Shown: in pieces, positions 1-8,870 of the stretch
Position numbering within the stretch: the first letter of the stretch is position 1
How the letters are laid out: each line of letters begins with the position of its first letter
Assembly (NCBI GenBank): GCA_947499615.1
Contig: CANMOP010000021.1
Location: 1-32,301, forward strand
Source of the DNA: RH-chloro-G1 sp003670575
GTDB lineage: Bacteria; Chloroflexota; Dehalococcoidia; UBA2979
Direction: 5' to 3'
DNA: 32,301 nucleotides
Translations under genes and position numbers: made by a program
The notes under the pieces: generated by a model
Seen by the model: only the letters and a program-made list of their open reading frames with translations
The model's database searches: none
What the model was told of the DNA's origin: nothing

Positions 1-732
1 ACCACGCTTGGTGGCGGCGACCTGCGCCGCTTCCGTCGCCGCATGCAGATGATCTTCCAGGACCCGTACTCCTCGTTGAACCCCCGCATGAACGTGAAGA
101 GCATCGTCGCTGAGCCGATGCAGATTCACGGCCTGCACAAGGGTGCCGAGCGCGAAGACCGGATCAACTACATCCTGAACGCGGTGGGCCTGAACCCATA
201 CTTCGCCAAGCGTTACCCGCACGAGTTCTCCGGCGGGCAGCGCCAGCGCATCGGCATCGCCCGTGCGTTGGCGGTGGAGCCGGACTTCATCGTCTGCGAC
301 GAGCCGGTGTCCGCGCTGGACGTCTCGATCCAGGCGCAGATCATCAACCTCATGGAGGACCTCCAGGAGGAGTTCAACCTCACCTACCTGTTCATCGCGC
401 ACGACCTTGCGGTGGTGCGACACATCTCCGACCGTGTGGCCGTCATGTACTTGGGCCACATCATGGAGCTGGCCGACTCGCTGGAGCTGTATAAGAACCC
501 GCTCCACCCGTACACGAAGGCGCTGCTCTCGGCGATCCCGATCACCGACCCCGAGCTGGAGCGCTCCCGCGAACGCATCATCCTCACCGGTGATGTGCCG
601 TCGCCGCTGCGCCCGCCGTCCGGATGCGTCTTCCACACCCGCTGCCCAATCGCCATCGACGACTGCCGAGCGGCGATCCCGGAGTGGCGTGAGGTGTCGC
701 CGGACCACTGGGTGGCCTGCATCCGCGTCTGA
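1..732 (+). CDS. Oligopeptide/dipeptide ABC transporter ATP-binding protein (OppF/DppF type), 5' truncated by the window edge
   Basis: C-terminal 243 residues of a cytoplasmic ATPase that powers uptake of peptides or related solutes. The reading frame is open from base 1, so the start and the Walker A motif lie upstream. Visible in order: the Q-loop region IFQDPYSSLNPRM, the ABC signature FSGGQRQRIGIARAL, Walker B FIVCDEPVSALDVS, and the H-loop histidine in IAHDLAVV. The C-terminal oligopeptide-transporter extension follows, with HPYTKALL and the Cys-containing GCVFHTRCP. That extension separates the OppD/OppF/DppD/DppF group from other ABC ATPases. OppF-type is favoured because the Q-loop and C-terminal wording fit that branch. 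The substrate cannot be told from sequence, and the permease and binding-protein genes would lie to the left. A perfect hairpin follows the stop codon by 27 bases. Confidence 0.93.
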   Translation, partial: TTLGGGDLRRFRRRMQMIFQDPYSSLNPRMNVKSIVAEPMQIHGLHKGAEREDRINYILNAVGLNPYFAKRYPHEFSGGQRQRIGIARALAVEPDFIVCDEPVSALDVSIQAQIINLMEDLQEEFNLTYLFIAHDLAVVRHISDRVAVMYLGHIMELADSLELYKNPLHPYTKALLSAIPITDPELERSRERIILTGDVPSPLRPPSGCVFHTRCPIAIDDCRAAIPEWREVSPDHWVACIRV

Positions 733-759
733 ACCGCAGCCGCACGCATCGATCGATCG

Positions 760-791
760 TAGAGAGCCCGGGCTGTCGCCCGGGCTCTCTA
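760..791 (+). terminator. Perfect 13-bp hairpin after the ABC ATPase gene
   Basis: Bases 760-772 (TAGAGAGCCCGGG) are exactly reverse-complementary to 779-791, with a six-base loop. The hairpin starts 27 bases after the stop codon, which is where a terminator should be. No T-run follows, so it is a GC-rich hairpin of the kind also seen after the SRP RNA, not a textbook intrinsic terminator. Because it is symmetric it could act on either strand. Termination itself is inferred. Confidence 0.65.
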
Positions 792-833
792 CATCTCCAG
801 CGCGGCATCTCCGGCGCAGCATCTCCGACGCCG
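792..833. repeat. Three tandem imperfect 14-base units
   Basis: 792-805, 806-819 and 820-833 each begin CATCTCC and continue with a variable seven-base GC-rich tail (agcgcgg, ggcgcag, gacgccg). The array lies between the hairpin at 760-791 and lepA, and it is non-coding. Further CATC-containing fragments follow up to about 855. No function is evident. It is probably slippage-derived spacer sequence. Confidence 0.6.
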
Positions 834-906
834 CATCGGCACATCGCCTCATCGCCTCGCGGCAACCGTGCCTGTCCGGAGGGAGGCGCGCCACCGCGCA
901 ACCCCG

Positions 907-918
907 TACGATGCAGAC
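907..918 (+). promoter_or_regulatory. Likely -10 element of a leaderless lepA promoter
   Basis: TACGAT at 907-912 is followed by six bases and then the lepA GTG start at 919. The SRP RNA gene in this window has the same TACGAT, six bases, then the first transcribed G, whose position is fixed by the terminal RNA helix. By that calibration lepA transcription would start on the first base of its start codon. No Shine-Dalgarno sequence precedes the GTG, which fits a leaderless mRNA. No convincing -35 hexamer is seen 17-18 bases upstream, so this stays a prediction. Confidence 0.45.
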
Positions 919-2742
<1,824 letters not shown>

Positions 2743-2817
2743 CCGTCGCGGCCTCGCTGGGCCCGAGCATCACGCCCCACCCGTCTCACAGTTCTGGAGT
2801 GGCGTTCCGATGATCTA

Positions 2818-2854
2818 CCCCCTCCCCCTCAACGCGGGAGGGTTGGGGTGGGGG
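2818..2854. repeat. Hairpin / G-quadruplex element between convergent genes
   Basis: CCCCCTCCCCCTC (2818-2830) faces GAGGG-TT-GGGGTGGGGG (2838-2854), giving an imperfect hairpin between lepA and the convergent gene ending at 2870. On the plus strand, 2836-2854 also reads as four G-runs separated by loops of one, two and one bases, the canonical G-quadruplex pattern. C-rich/G-rich segments of this kind occur as dispersed intergenic repeats in several GC-rich genomes. I see only one copy in this window. It may act as a transcript end for either gene. Confidence 0.55.
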
Positions 2855-2869
2855 TTGCCGCAGTGGTGG

Positions 2870-3442
2870 CTACACGCCCGGCGTTGGCGGCGCCCCAGGC
2901 CGTGAGGGGCCACACTTCGGTTCGTCACGCAGCGCCGCAAGTGCAGCTGGCGGGAGATTGTTGCCCGCTGCCGCGACGTTCTGATCCGCGCCACTGAGGC
3001 GGAACCGCGCCGAGGCGTTCGCCACGGCGATTTGCTGCGCGTTCGCCGCTTTCGCCACCACGTCCAGTTGCTCCTCGGTGGTCTTGGCATACTCGTTGGC
3101 GCTCGCTAGCAGGGCAGCGTGGTACGCCGTCACCGCGTCCGGCGGGCGCACCGCGTCGAGGTCGGCCGCGAAGCGCTTCGACGCCTCCAACTCCACCTTA
3201 CCGATGCGCGCCGCGCGGGCCTTCCGTGCGGCCAGGTCCAGCGTGCTGGGGTCCACGCTGTCACGTACCCGGACCAGCGTCTCGCCGAAGGTCGCCGTCG
3301 CCCCGCACACCGTCGATGCCCACGTCGGGATGTCGACGGGCTGTGGGGCACGCATCTGACGCATCGTCCACACACCGAGGATGATCGCCGCGAGCGCCGC
3401 AATCGAAATCGCGCCGACGATGATGCGTAGCCGCCACTGCAT
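2870..3442 (-). CDS. Small membrane-anchored helical protein of unknown function
   Basis: I do not recognise the family. ATG at 3442 is chosen because it follows a purine-rich AAGGGGG and gives a clean N-terminus of basic residues plus a hydrophobic span (about residues 6-25). The longer reading to 3550 adds 36 low-quality residues. The 190-residue product would be anchored by its N-terminus. The remaining part is mostly Ala/Arg/Asp-rich and predicted helical (about residues 45-150), and it ends in a Pro/Gly-rich tail. Two cysteines (in STVCGAT and near the C-terminus in PKCGPS) could form a disulphide outside the membrane. It is convergent with lepA and divergent from fabV, so it is probably a single-gene unit. 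Confidence 0.7.
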   Translation of the reverse strand: MQWRLRIIVGAISIAALAAIILGVWTMRQMRAPQPVDIPTWASTVCGATATFGETLVRVRDSVDPSTLDLAARKARAARIGKVELEASKRFAADLDAVRPPDAVTAYHAALLASANEYAKTTEEQLDVVAKAANAQQIAVANASARFRLSGADQNVAAAGNNLPPAALAALRDEPKCGPSRPGAPPTPGV

Positions 3443-3590
3443 GCTTGCCCCCTTGCGGTACGGTGGGCCTCGATTGTGCCACTGGGCGAGGCACTGTGTA
3501 CGGCCCGCATGCCTCGACGGCCGCTGACGCACGACCGTGGGGGCACGCAAGCCGCGCGGCTGCTACGGTAGCCGGGGCAAGGAGGTGGTC

Positions 3591-4790
3591 GTGTCGCAGC
3601 AGGTGGTCAGTCCCCGCATTCGCGGATTCATCGGCGTGAACGCGCACCCGGAAGGCTGTGCGCGCAACGTGGAACGCATGGCCGCCGAGGCGCGCCTGAG
3701 CGGCACCGGCGGGCACCTCCGCAACGTGCTGGTGATTGGCGCGAGCACCGGCTACGGGCTCGCTACCGTGCTGGCGAGCACCTTCGGGGCGGGCGCCGAC
3801 GTACTGGCGGTCTGCCTCGAACGACCGTCGGAGGAGGAGAAGACCGGCTCCGCCGGGTGGTACAACCTCGTCGCCGCGCAGCGCCTGGCCGCCGAGGAGT
3901 TTCGCACCGTCCGCGTGATCAACGCCGACGCGTTCGCCGAAGACACGAAGCAGCAGGTGATCGCCGACCTCCGGCAGCACTACGGCCCGATCGACCTCGT
4001 CGTCTACAGCATCGCCGCGCCGCGCCGGAAGGACCCGGAGAGCGACACCGTCTGGCAGAGCGCGCTGAAGCCAATCGGCGAGCGCTATGTCGGCCCGACC
4101 ATCGACATGCGCACCGACAGCGTCGTCGAGGTGGCGATCGAACCCGCGACCGACGATGAGATCGCGAACACCGTGCACGTGATGGGCGGCGAGGACTGGG
4201 CGCTCTGGATGCACGCGCTGCTCGATGCCGAGTTGCTCGCGTTCGGTTGCCAGACCGTCGCGTACTCGTACGTCGGCCCGGAGCAGACGCACGCGATCTA
4301 CCGCCACGGCACCATTGGCCGCGCGAAGGAGCACCTCGAGGCGACCGCGCACGACCTCAACGCCGAGATGCACCAGCGCATCTCCGGCGGCGCGTGGGTG
4401 AGCGTGAACACCGCGATCGTGACGCAGGCTGCCGCGGCGATCCCGACGGTGCCGGTGTACATGAGCGTGCTGTTCAAGGTGCTGCGTGAGCACGAGCTGT
4501 TCGAGGACACCGTCCAGCACATCACGCGCATGATCCACGATCACTTCTCGCCGGCCACCCCGCCGCGCCCGGACGCCGACGGCCTGCTCCGCCTCGACGA
4601 CCGCGAGATGCTGCCGGAGGTGCAGGCGGAGGTTGCGCGCCGCTTCAGCGCAGTGACCACCGAGAACCTGCTCACCACCACCGATTACCCGTACTACAAG
4701 CTGTGGTTCGAGCAGCTCTTCGGCTTCTCGGTCCCCGGCGTCGACTACGACGCGCCGACCGAGGTGCACCGCCCCCTCGTGCAGAACTGA
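3591..4790 (+). CDS. fabV: Enoyl-[acyl-carrier-protein] / trans-2-enoyl-CoA reductase FabV
   Basis: FabV is a single-chain NADH-dependent SDR-type reductase that carries out the last reduction of the fatty-acid elongation cycle. Members are often insensitive to triclosan. GTG 3591 is chosen over the in-frame ATG at 3537 because a strong AAGGAGG lies five bases upstream (3579-3585) and the family begins at about PRIRGFI. The resulting 399 residues match the usual length of about 400. Motifs: PRIRGFIGVNAHPEGC at the N-terminus, the extended cofactor loop VLVIGASTGYGLAT, and ERPSEEEKTGSAGWYN. The catalytic Y-x8-K is Y237...K246 within IYRHGTIGRAK, the spacing that distinguishes FabV from FabI (Y-x6-K). 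A TACGGT box at 3564-3569 could be its -10, giving a leader of about 15 bases. A small gene follows after 10 bases. Confidence 0.95.
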   Translation: MSQQVVSPRIRGFIGVNAHPEGCARNVERMAAEARLSGTGGHLRNVLVIGASTGYGLATVLASTFGAGADVLAVCLERPSEEEKTGSAGWYNLVAAQRLAAEEFRTVRVINADAFAEDTKQQVIADLRQHYGPIDLVVYSIAAPRRKDPESDTVWQSALKPIGERYVGPTIDMRTDSVVEVAIEPATDDEIANTVHVMGGEDWALWMHALLDAELLAFGCQTVAYSYVGPEQTHAIYRHGTIGRAKEHLEATAHDLNAEMHQRISGGAWVSVNTAIVTQAAAAIPTVPVYMSVLFKVLREHELFEDTVQHITRMIHDHFSPATPPRPDADGLLRLDDREMLPEVQAEVARRFSAVTTENLLTTTDYPYYKLWFEQLFGFSVPGVDYDAPTEVHRPLVQN

Positions 4791-4800
4791 GCGAGCCGGA

Positions 4801-5010
4801 GTGAGCCCGCGCCACTTCGTCTTCGGCTATCAGGACGACGCAGCGCGCGGCGGCCTCGGCGACCTCATCGGCACGTTCGACACCGTCGAGGCAGCGCGCG
4901 CCCACGCCGCCACCATGCGCCTCCGCCTCGACCGCACCTACGTCGCCACCGTCGACGCAGACACGGGCAACCTCGTGATCACGTGGGAGCCGCCCGCTCC
5001 GTTGTGGTGA
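4801..5010 (+). CDS. Small uncharacterised protein downstream of fabV
   Basis: A 69-residue product of unknown family. It starts with GTG 10 bases after the fabV stop, with a purine-rich CCGGA just upstream, so it is probably co-transcribed with fabV. The sequence looks like a compact mixed alpha/beta domain: a strand HFVFGY, a helix with VEAARAHAATMRLRL, then YVATVDADTGNLVITWE resembling a beta hairpin. It has no cysteine, membrane segment or signal peptide. The codon usage and the well-formed amphipathic pattern argue that it is real, but nothing in the sequence states a function. Confidence 0.55.
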   Translation: MSPRHFVFGYQDDAARGGLGDLIGTFDTVEAARAHAATMRLRLDRTYVATVDADTGNLVITWEPPAPLW

Positions 5011-5059
5011 TGGGGGCGCTGTTCGCGTTAACCGTTCCCTCGCGCGGCGACGAGCGCCA

Positions 5060-5548
5060 TCATCGCGCGGTGTGCGGGATCGCGCCGGCACCGAGGAACT
5101 TGAACTCGATGGACGCCTTCGCCATTGCCGGATTGTAGCGAGCGAGCACTTTAAACGCGGAGGTCTGCCCGGGAAGGAGCGGCTCGTAATCGAGGAATCC
5201 GGTGTCGGATGAGACGAAGACGCCGGCCGCATCCTTAAAGGTGGCCACGGCCTGCACGCGCCGGAGTGGTAACGATGTGTCGTTCGTGACCTGACCGATG
5301 AAGGTGACGTAGGAACTTGATGACTGACTCCAACTGGCTCCGGGCTCCAGAATGAGATGAGCGAGCACCGCGGTCGGTTGAGGGGTGGCGGGAATGGCAT
5401 TCGAGTTAGAGGCCGATTGTGCCGCCGCCTCGTTCTTGCGTGGCGTGGCGGTCTCGCCGCCGCCGAGATTCCCGAAGACGATCAAGCCGATAATCACTAT
5501 CGCTACCCAGCTCCAGCCCTTCGCGTACCAGGGCCGGAGAGCCTTCAC
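5060..5548 (-). CDS. Membrane-anchored FxLYD-domain protein (C-terminal part of an amber-split gene)
   Basis: The product is 162 residues if it starts at GTG 5548. It has one transmembrane segment (about residues 13-31, SWVAIVIIGLIVFGNL). A Ser/Ala/Thr/Pro-rich linker (about 32-62) and an extracytoplasmic beta-sandwich of the FxLYD type (about 70-155) follow. Typical wording of that domain is FIGQVTNDTSLPLRRVQA, LLPGQTSAFKV and the final ASIEFKFL. The GTG has no good ribosome-binding site. The frame continues upstream without interruption for nine codons (AELKSAEAR) to the TAG at 5578-5576 that ends the zinc-ribbon gene. The two parts are therefore in one frame and make the familiar zinc-ribbon + TM + FxLYD layout. 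Either the gene is broken by a nonsense mutation, or two proteins are made. The function of such proteins is not established. Confidence 0.7.
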   Translation of the reverse strand: MKALRPWYAKGWSWVAIVIIGLIVFGNLGGGETATPRKNEAAAQSASNSNAIPATPQPTAVLAHLILEPGASWSQSSSSYVTFIGQVTNDTSLPLRRVQAVATFKDAAGVFVSSDTGFLDYEPLLPGQTSAFKVLARYNPAMAKASIEFKFLGAGAIPHTAR

Positions 5549-5575
5549 CCGCGCTTCAGCGGACTTCAGTTCCGC

Positions 5576-5875
5576 CTACGCCTTCCGGTAGTCGCCATCG
5601 CCGGCGACGTCCAGCCTCCGTGCGCCGCCGCTCGAAGAAGCCACCGCTGGCGCGAGCGCCGCGGTGGCCCCGGAACCCAACACCAATTCGCCGCAATAGC
5701 GACACCGGCGCGCCGTGATCGAGATATCCGCCTCACAGGCCGGGCACGCACGCGTTGTCGGTGCAGCGTCGTGCTCAAGGCTGTCGGATGTGGGCAGGGA
5801 GCAACTGAAGCAACGTTCGGAGAGCCGGGAGATGCTGGCTCCGCACCCAGAGCAAGTCACACGAGGGGTCGGCAT
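5576..5875 (-). CDS. Double zinc-ribbon protein (N-terminal part of an amber-split gene)
   Basis: Ninety-nine residues from ATG 5875, which has GGAGG six bases upstream. Two C-x2-C...C-x2-C zinc ribbons are plain: C8/C11/C22/C25 and C44/C47/C58/C61. An Ala/Ser/Gly-rich linker and a basic end DYRKA follow. Proteins with this N-terminus normally continue into a membrane helix and an extracytoplasmic domain. Here that continuation exists in the same frame beyond a single TAG at 5578-5576, as an FxLYD protein. The upstream in-frame codons to 5998 give no sensible sequence. A CGCCCGC/GCGGGCG hairpin at 5928-5951 lies upstream. TATCAT on the minus strand (5940-5935), inside its loop, may be a -10. 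Zinc binding is inferred from the cysteines. Confidence 0.75.
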   Translation of the reverse strand: MPTPRVTCSGCGASISRLSERCFSCSLPTSDSLEHDAAPTTRACPACEADISITARRCRYCGELVLGSGATAALAPAVASSSGGARRLDVAGDGDYRKA

Positions 5876-6058
5876 CAGAGGCCTCCGTCGGTACATCCCG
5901 CGCGTCCGCTGACAGTTGCTGGGGCCGCGCCCGCATGATACTTCGCGGGCGTCTCCGCGGCGGGCTCGCGCCCCCGACGCCCCTGTTGTGTGAACCACAC
6001 CGACTCAACGCGCGCCGCCTCCACCGCTCGCCGTGCCGAGTGGTGCGTGGCGTAGCCA

Positions 6059-7396
6059 TCAGTCCGCTGCTGCCCCCACCAAATCGCCGAGCTCCACCAC
6101 CCCGTCCGTCTCGAACAGGCGCTTGCGGATCGCGGCGAGCGTCGAGGGGTCCGCGCCGGCGAGGCCGAGCAGGGCGGCGGCGAAGAGGTCGGGCGTGGTG
6201 AGCAGGGCGTAGCCGGAGGCTGACGCGGCGACGCGCAGCGCCTCGACGTATGGGGCGGTGCGGGCGTCGGGGCGTTGGTTGCGCTGGCCGTTCACCACCA
6301 CCAGCCCGCGTGTCACCTCGGCGTCCTGCGCGATCGCGCCGTCGATGCGGGCGCGCAGCCGGTAGTGCGGCGCCATGCCCACCTCGGCGGTCCCGCCCTC
6401 AGCCTCGAGAAAGAGCGTGCCCTCGGGGGAGCGCAGCGTCGGCTCGCCGTCCCAGTTCTGGAAGCCGAGCAGTTCGCAGCAGCGGAGCACGGCGGGCAGC
6501 AGCGCGTGCCGTCCCTCGTGCCAAAGCACATCGCGCATGCGGGCCAGCGTGGCGGCCTCCAGCGCGGCGGCGACCGCGCGCTCCTCGGCGCGGGTGGCGA
6601 GTTCGCGGGCGTTCGTCGCCTCGGTCTCGAGCGGTGCGAGGCCGGGCACCGGCAACTCGCCGAGCCAGTACGGCGGCACATCGGTGGGGTCGGGCCGCCC
6701 GAGCAACTCGCGCGCGCCCGCCTCGATCGAGGTGCCCTCGGCGAGGGCGGTGGCACCGTTCAGCTTCGGCGCGGGCAGGAAGACGATGTGCCCGCCGAAC
6801 GCGGCGAACTGCACGCCCACCGGCGCACCGCCGCCCGTGCGCGCGAACACCTGCGCCGCGCCCGCGAATCCCGGTGCGCGATCGTCGAACACCGCGCGGT
6901 ACAGCAACTCGTCGTGCAGCGCGTCGATGTAGCCCGCGAACGGGTGCGCGTGGTCGGTGATCGCCACCGCGGAGCCCTCGCCCCAATGCAGCAGCGGCGT
7001 CGACCATGCGAGGCCGGCGGGCGCGGGCAGGAAGCCGTAGCGGTCCGCACCGCCGTAGCCCACCACCTCCGGCAGCACCGCCGGGGGCGAACCGAACACC
7101 ACCACCAGCCCGCCGCGTTCCAGCACGGCCGCCGTCTCATCGCGGCGTCGGCGCAGCACGTCGGCGATGCCGAGGCGGTCGGTGGTCGACTGGCCGTTGA
7201 CGATGGGCACGCCGGAGAAGGTCTCGTGCGGCGCAGTCGCGTCGATCACCTCGCGCACGGCGGCGAACACGCCGGCGGGGTCGACGACCACCACCTCGTA
7301 GTCGGAGAAGGCGGGAGCGCTGAACACGGAGTAGTTGTCGATCTCACGGTGCGCCAGCGGGTGGCCGACGGAGAGGATGCGCACGCGATACCTCAT
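6059..7396 (-). CDS. Uncharacterised 445-residue protein with a PDDEXK-like C-terminal domain
   Basis: ATG 7396 (MRYRVRILSVGHPLAHREID) is preferred. The open frame to 7597 crosses the SRP RNA promoter and start and has no protein character. Residues 1-240 look like an alternating alpha/beta domain that I cannot place. Residues 255-290 are an Ala/Glu-rich helix, possibly a coiled coil. The C-terminal part (about 290-405) resembles restriction-endonuclease-like domains found in uncharacterised proteins. It has WHEGRHALLPAVLRCCELLGF, then LFLEAEGG (E331, E333 at the ExE position), then RGLVVVNGQRNQRPDAR and ALLTTPDLF. This order matches the 'KGVLVGNG...LLTT..LF' layout of that group. The first acidic residue of a nuclease site is not obvious, so activity is uncertain. 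TAGAAT on the minus strand (7455-7450) may be its -10. It is divergent from ffs. Confidence 0.75.
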   Translation of the reverse strand: MRYRVRILSVGHPLAHREIDNYSVFSAPAFSDYEVVVVDPAGVFAAVREVIDATAPHETFSGVPIVNGQSTTDRLGIADVLRRRRDETAAVLERGGLVVVFGSPPAVLPEVVGYGGADRYGFLPAPAGLAWSTPLLHWGEGSAVAITDHAHPFAGYIDALHDELLYRAVFDDRAPGFAGAAQVFARTGGGAPVGVQFAAFGGHIVFLPAPKLNGATALAEGTSIEAGARELLGRPDPTDVPPYWLGELPVPGLAPLETEATNARELATRAEERAVAAALEAATLARMRDVLWHEGRHALLPAVLRCCELLGFQNWDGEPTLRSPEGTLFLEAEGGTAEVGMAPHYRLRARIDGAIAQDAEVTRGLVVVNGQRNQRPDARTAPYVEALRVAASASGYALLTTPDLFAAALLGLAGADPSTLAAIRKRLFETDGVVELGDLVGAAAD

Positions 7397-7510
7397 TTCC
7401 AGGCGGCGCTCGGAGGCGACGAGAGTCTGCCCGCAGGCCGCGAAAGCGGATTCTAGCGCATCGTGCCCGCTGCGCCTCGGCACGCTCCCTCGCTCGCGAC
7501 GGCGGTCGCT

Positions 7511-7540
7511 TTGACCCAGGGGTAGCGCGACGCCTACGAT
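7511..7540 (+). promoter_or_regulatory. Promoter of the SRP RNA gene
   Basis: A -35 hexamer TTGACC (7511-7516) and a -10 hexamer TACGAT (7535-7540) are separated by 18 bases. The first base of the RNA's terminal helix is G7547, so transcription starts seven bases after the -10. This is the best-anchored promoter in the window and sets the pattern used for the others. Confidence 0.75.
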
Positions 7541-7546
7541 CAGACC

Positions 7547-7811
<265 letters not shown>

Positions 7812-7825
7812 ATCTGTATCAACGG

Positions 7826-7848
7826 CATCGCGGCTCCGGCCCGCGATG
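7826..7848 (+). terminator. Perfect 8-bp hairpin following the SRP RNA
   Basis: CATCGCGG (7826-7833) and CCGCGATG (7841-7848) pair perfectly around a seven-base loop, beginning 14 bases after the RNA's 3' helix. There is no T-run. Position and stability suggest a terminator or a 3'-end processing block that separates the RNA from rsmA. Confidence 0.5.
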
Positions 7849-7928
7849 TGGCTTCGACTCGCGATGCGCGTTGTGACGCGACGCCTCAGACGCGACGCGC
7901 GCCCCATCGCAGAGCTGCGAGGCGCGCG

Positions 7929-8870
7929 ATGAGCCCGGTACGCCAGCGGCGTCCGGCCGGCGGGAAGCAGCAGCAAGCTGGCGGCAAGACCTACCCGCCG
8001 CTCGCGACACCGCCGGAGGCGCTGCGTCGCCTCGGCATCCAACCGCGCAAGGCGCTGGGGCAGCACTTCCTCATCGACCCGTTCGTGCTCTCCGACATCG
8101 CCGAGGCGTGCAAGCTCGGCCCGGACGACGTCGTACTTGAGATCGGCGCCGGGCCCGGCGGCCTGACCGAGGAGCTGGCGCAACGTGCCGGCCTGGTGGT
8201 CGCGGTGGAGATGGACGAGGAACTGGCCTCGCTCGCACGTCGACGACTCTCGGCTCACGCGAACGTGTGCATCGTGGCCGCGGACGCCCTCGACTACACG
8301 CCCGCCGAACTGCTCGCGGAGTGCGACCCCGAGGCGGCGACGAAGCCGTACGTCGCCACCGGGAACCTGCCGTACTACATCACACAGCCCGTGGTGCGAC
8401 GACTGCTGGAGGCCGACCCCGGCCCCGCGCGCATCGTCGTACTGGTGCAACTCGAGGTTGCGCGCCGCATGGTCGGCGGCGGCGGGCGCGAGTCGCTGCT
8501 CTCGATGTCGATCAAGTGCTACGGCGTGCCGGAGGCGATGTTCGACGTCCCCGCGTCCGCGTTCTGGCCGATCCCCAAGGTGCAGTCCGCCCTCGTCCGC
8601 ATCGAGCGGCTGCCGGAGCCCGCGGTGGGGCTGACAGCGGAGTTGCTGCCGCGGTTCTTCAACCTGCTGCGCGCCGGCTTCTCCGAGCCGCGCAAGCAAC
8701 TGCACAACGCCATCAGCAACGCCTTCGGCATCCCGGACGTCGCGACGCTGGCACTGCTGACCGAGGCAGGCATCGACCCGGTTGACCGCGCACAGCACCT
8801 CGACTTGCCACAGTGGCGCGCGCTGTTCGATGCAGTGGAGCGCAGTCACCCGCGCATGCTCGATGCCTGA
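7929..8870 (+). CDS. rsmA: 16S rRNA (adenine(1518)-N6/adenine(1519)-N6)-dimethyltransferase
   Basis: RsmA (KsgA) dimethylates two adjacent adenines in the 3' hairpin of 16S rRNA late in small-subunit assembly. Loss confers kasugamycin resistance in model species. ATG 7929 gives 313 residues. The frame to 7848 adds only Arg/Ala-rich sequence. An unconserved basic tail (residues 1-30) precedes the family start KALGQHFL. The SAM-binding motif is EIGAGPGG (71-78) and the catalytic motif is NLPYYIT (from N146). The C-terminal helical domain has FWPIPKVQSALVRI. The final eight bases overlap the ispE start, a pairing of rsmA with ispE that is common in bacteria, so the two are translated together. 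Confidence 0.96.
   Translation: MSPVRQRRPAGGKQQQAGGKTYPPLATPPEALRRLGIQPRKALGQHFLIDPFVLSDIAEACKLGPDDVVLEIGAGPGGLTEELAQRAGLVVAVEMDEELASLARRRLSAHANVCIVAADALDYTPAELLAECDPEAATKPYVATGNLPYYITQPVVRRLLEADPGPARIVVLVQLEVARRMVGGGGRESLLSMSIKCYGVPEAMFDVPASAFWPIPKVQSALVRIERLPEPAVGLTAELLPRFFNLLRAGFSEPRKQLHNAISNAFGIPDVATLALLTEAGIDPVDRAQHLDLPQWRALFDAVERSHPRMLDA

Noticed and set aside
3261..4769. 502-residue minus-strand frame across fabV and the upstream gap
   Set aside because: Antisense to fabV and to the end of another supported gene, with low-complexity composition and no motif.
5928..5951. Hairpin CGCCCGC/GCGGGCG upstream of the zinc-ribbon gene as a firm terminator
   Set aside because: Seven base pairs with a ten-base loop and no T-run in GC-rich DNA. 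It is 108 bases beyond the preceding gene's stop, and the loop contains a possible -10. Too ambiguous for its own entry.
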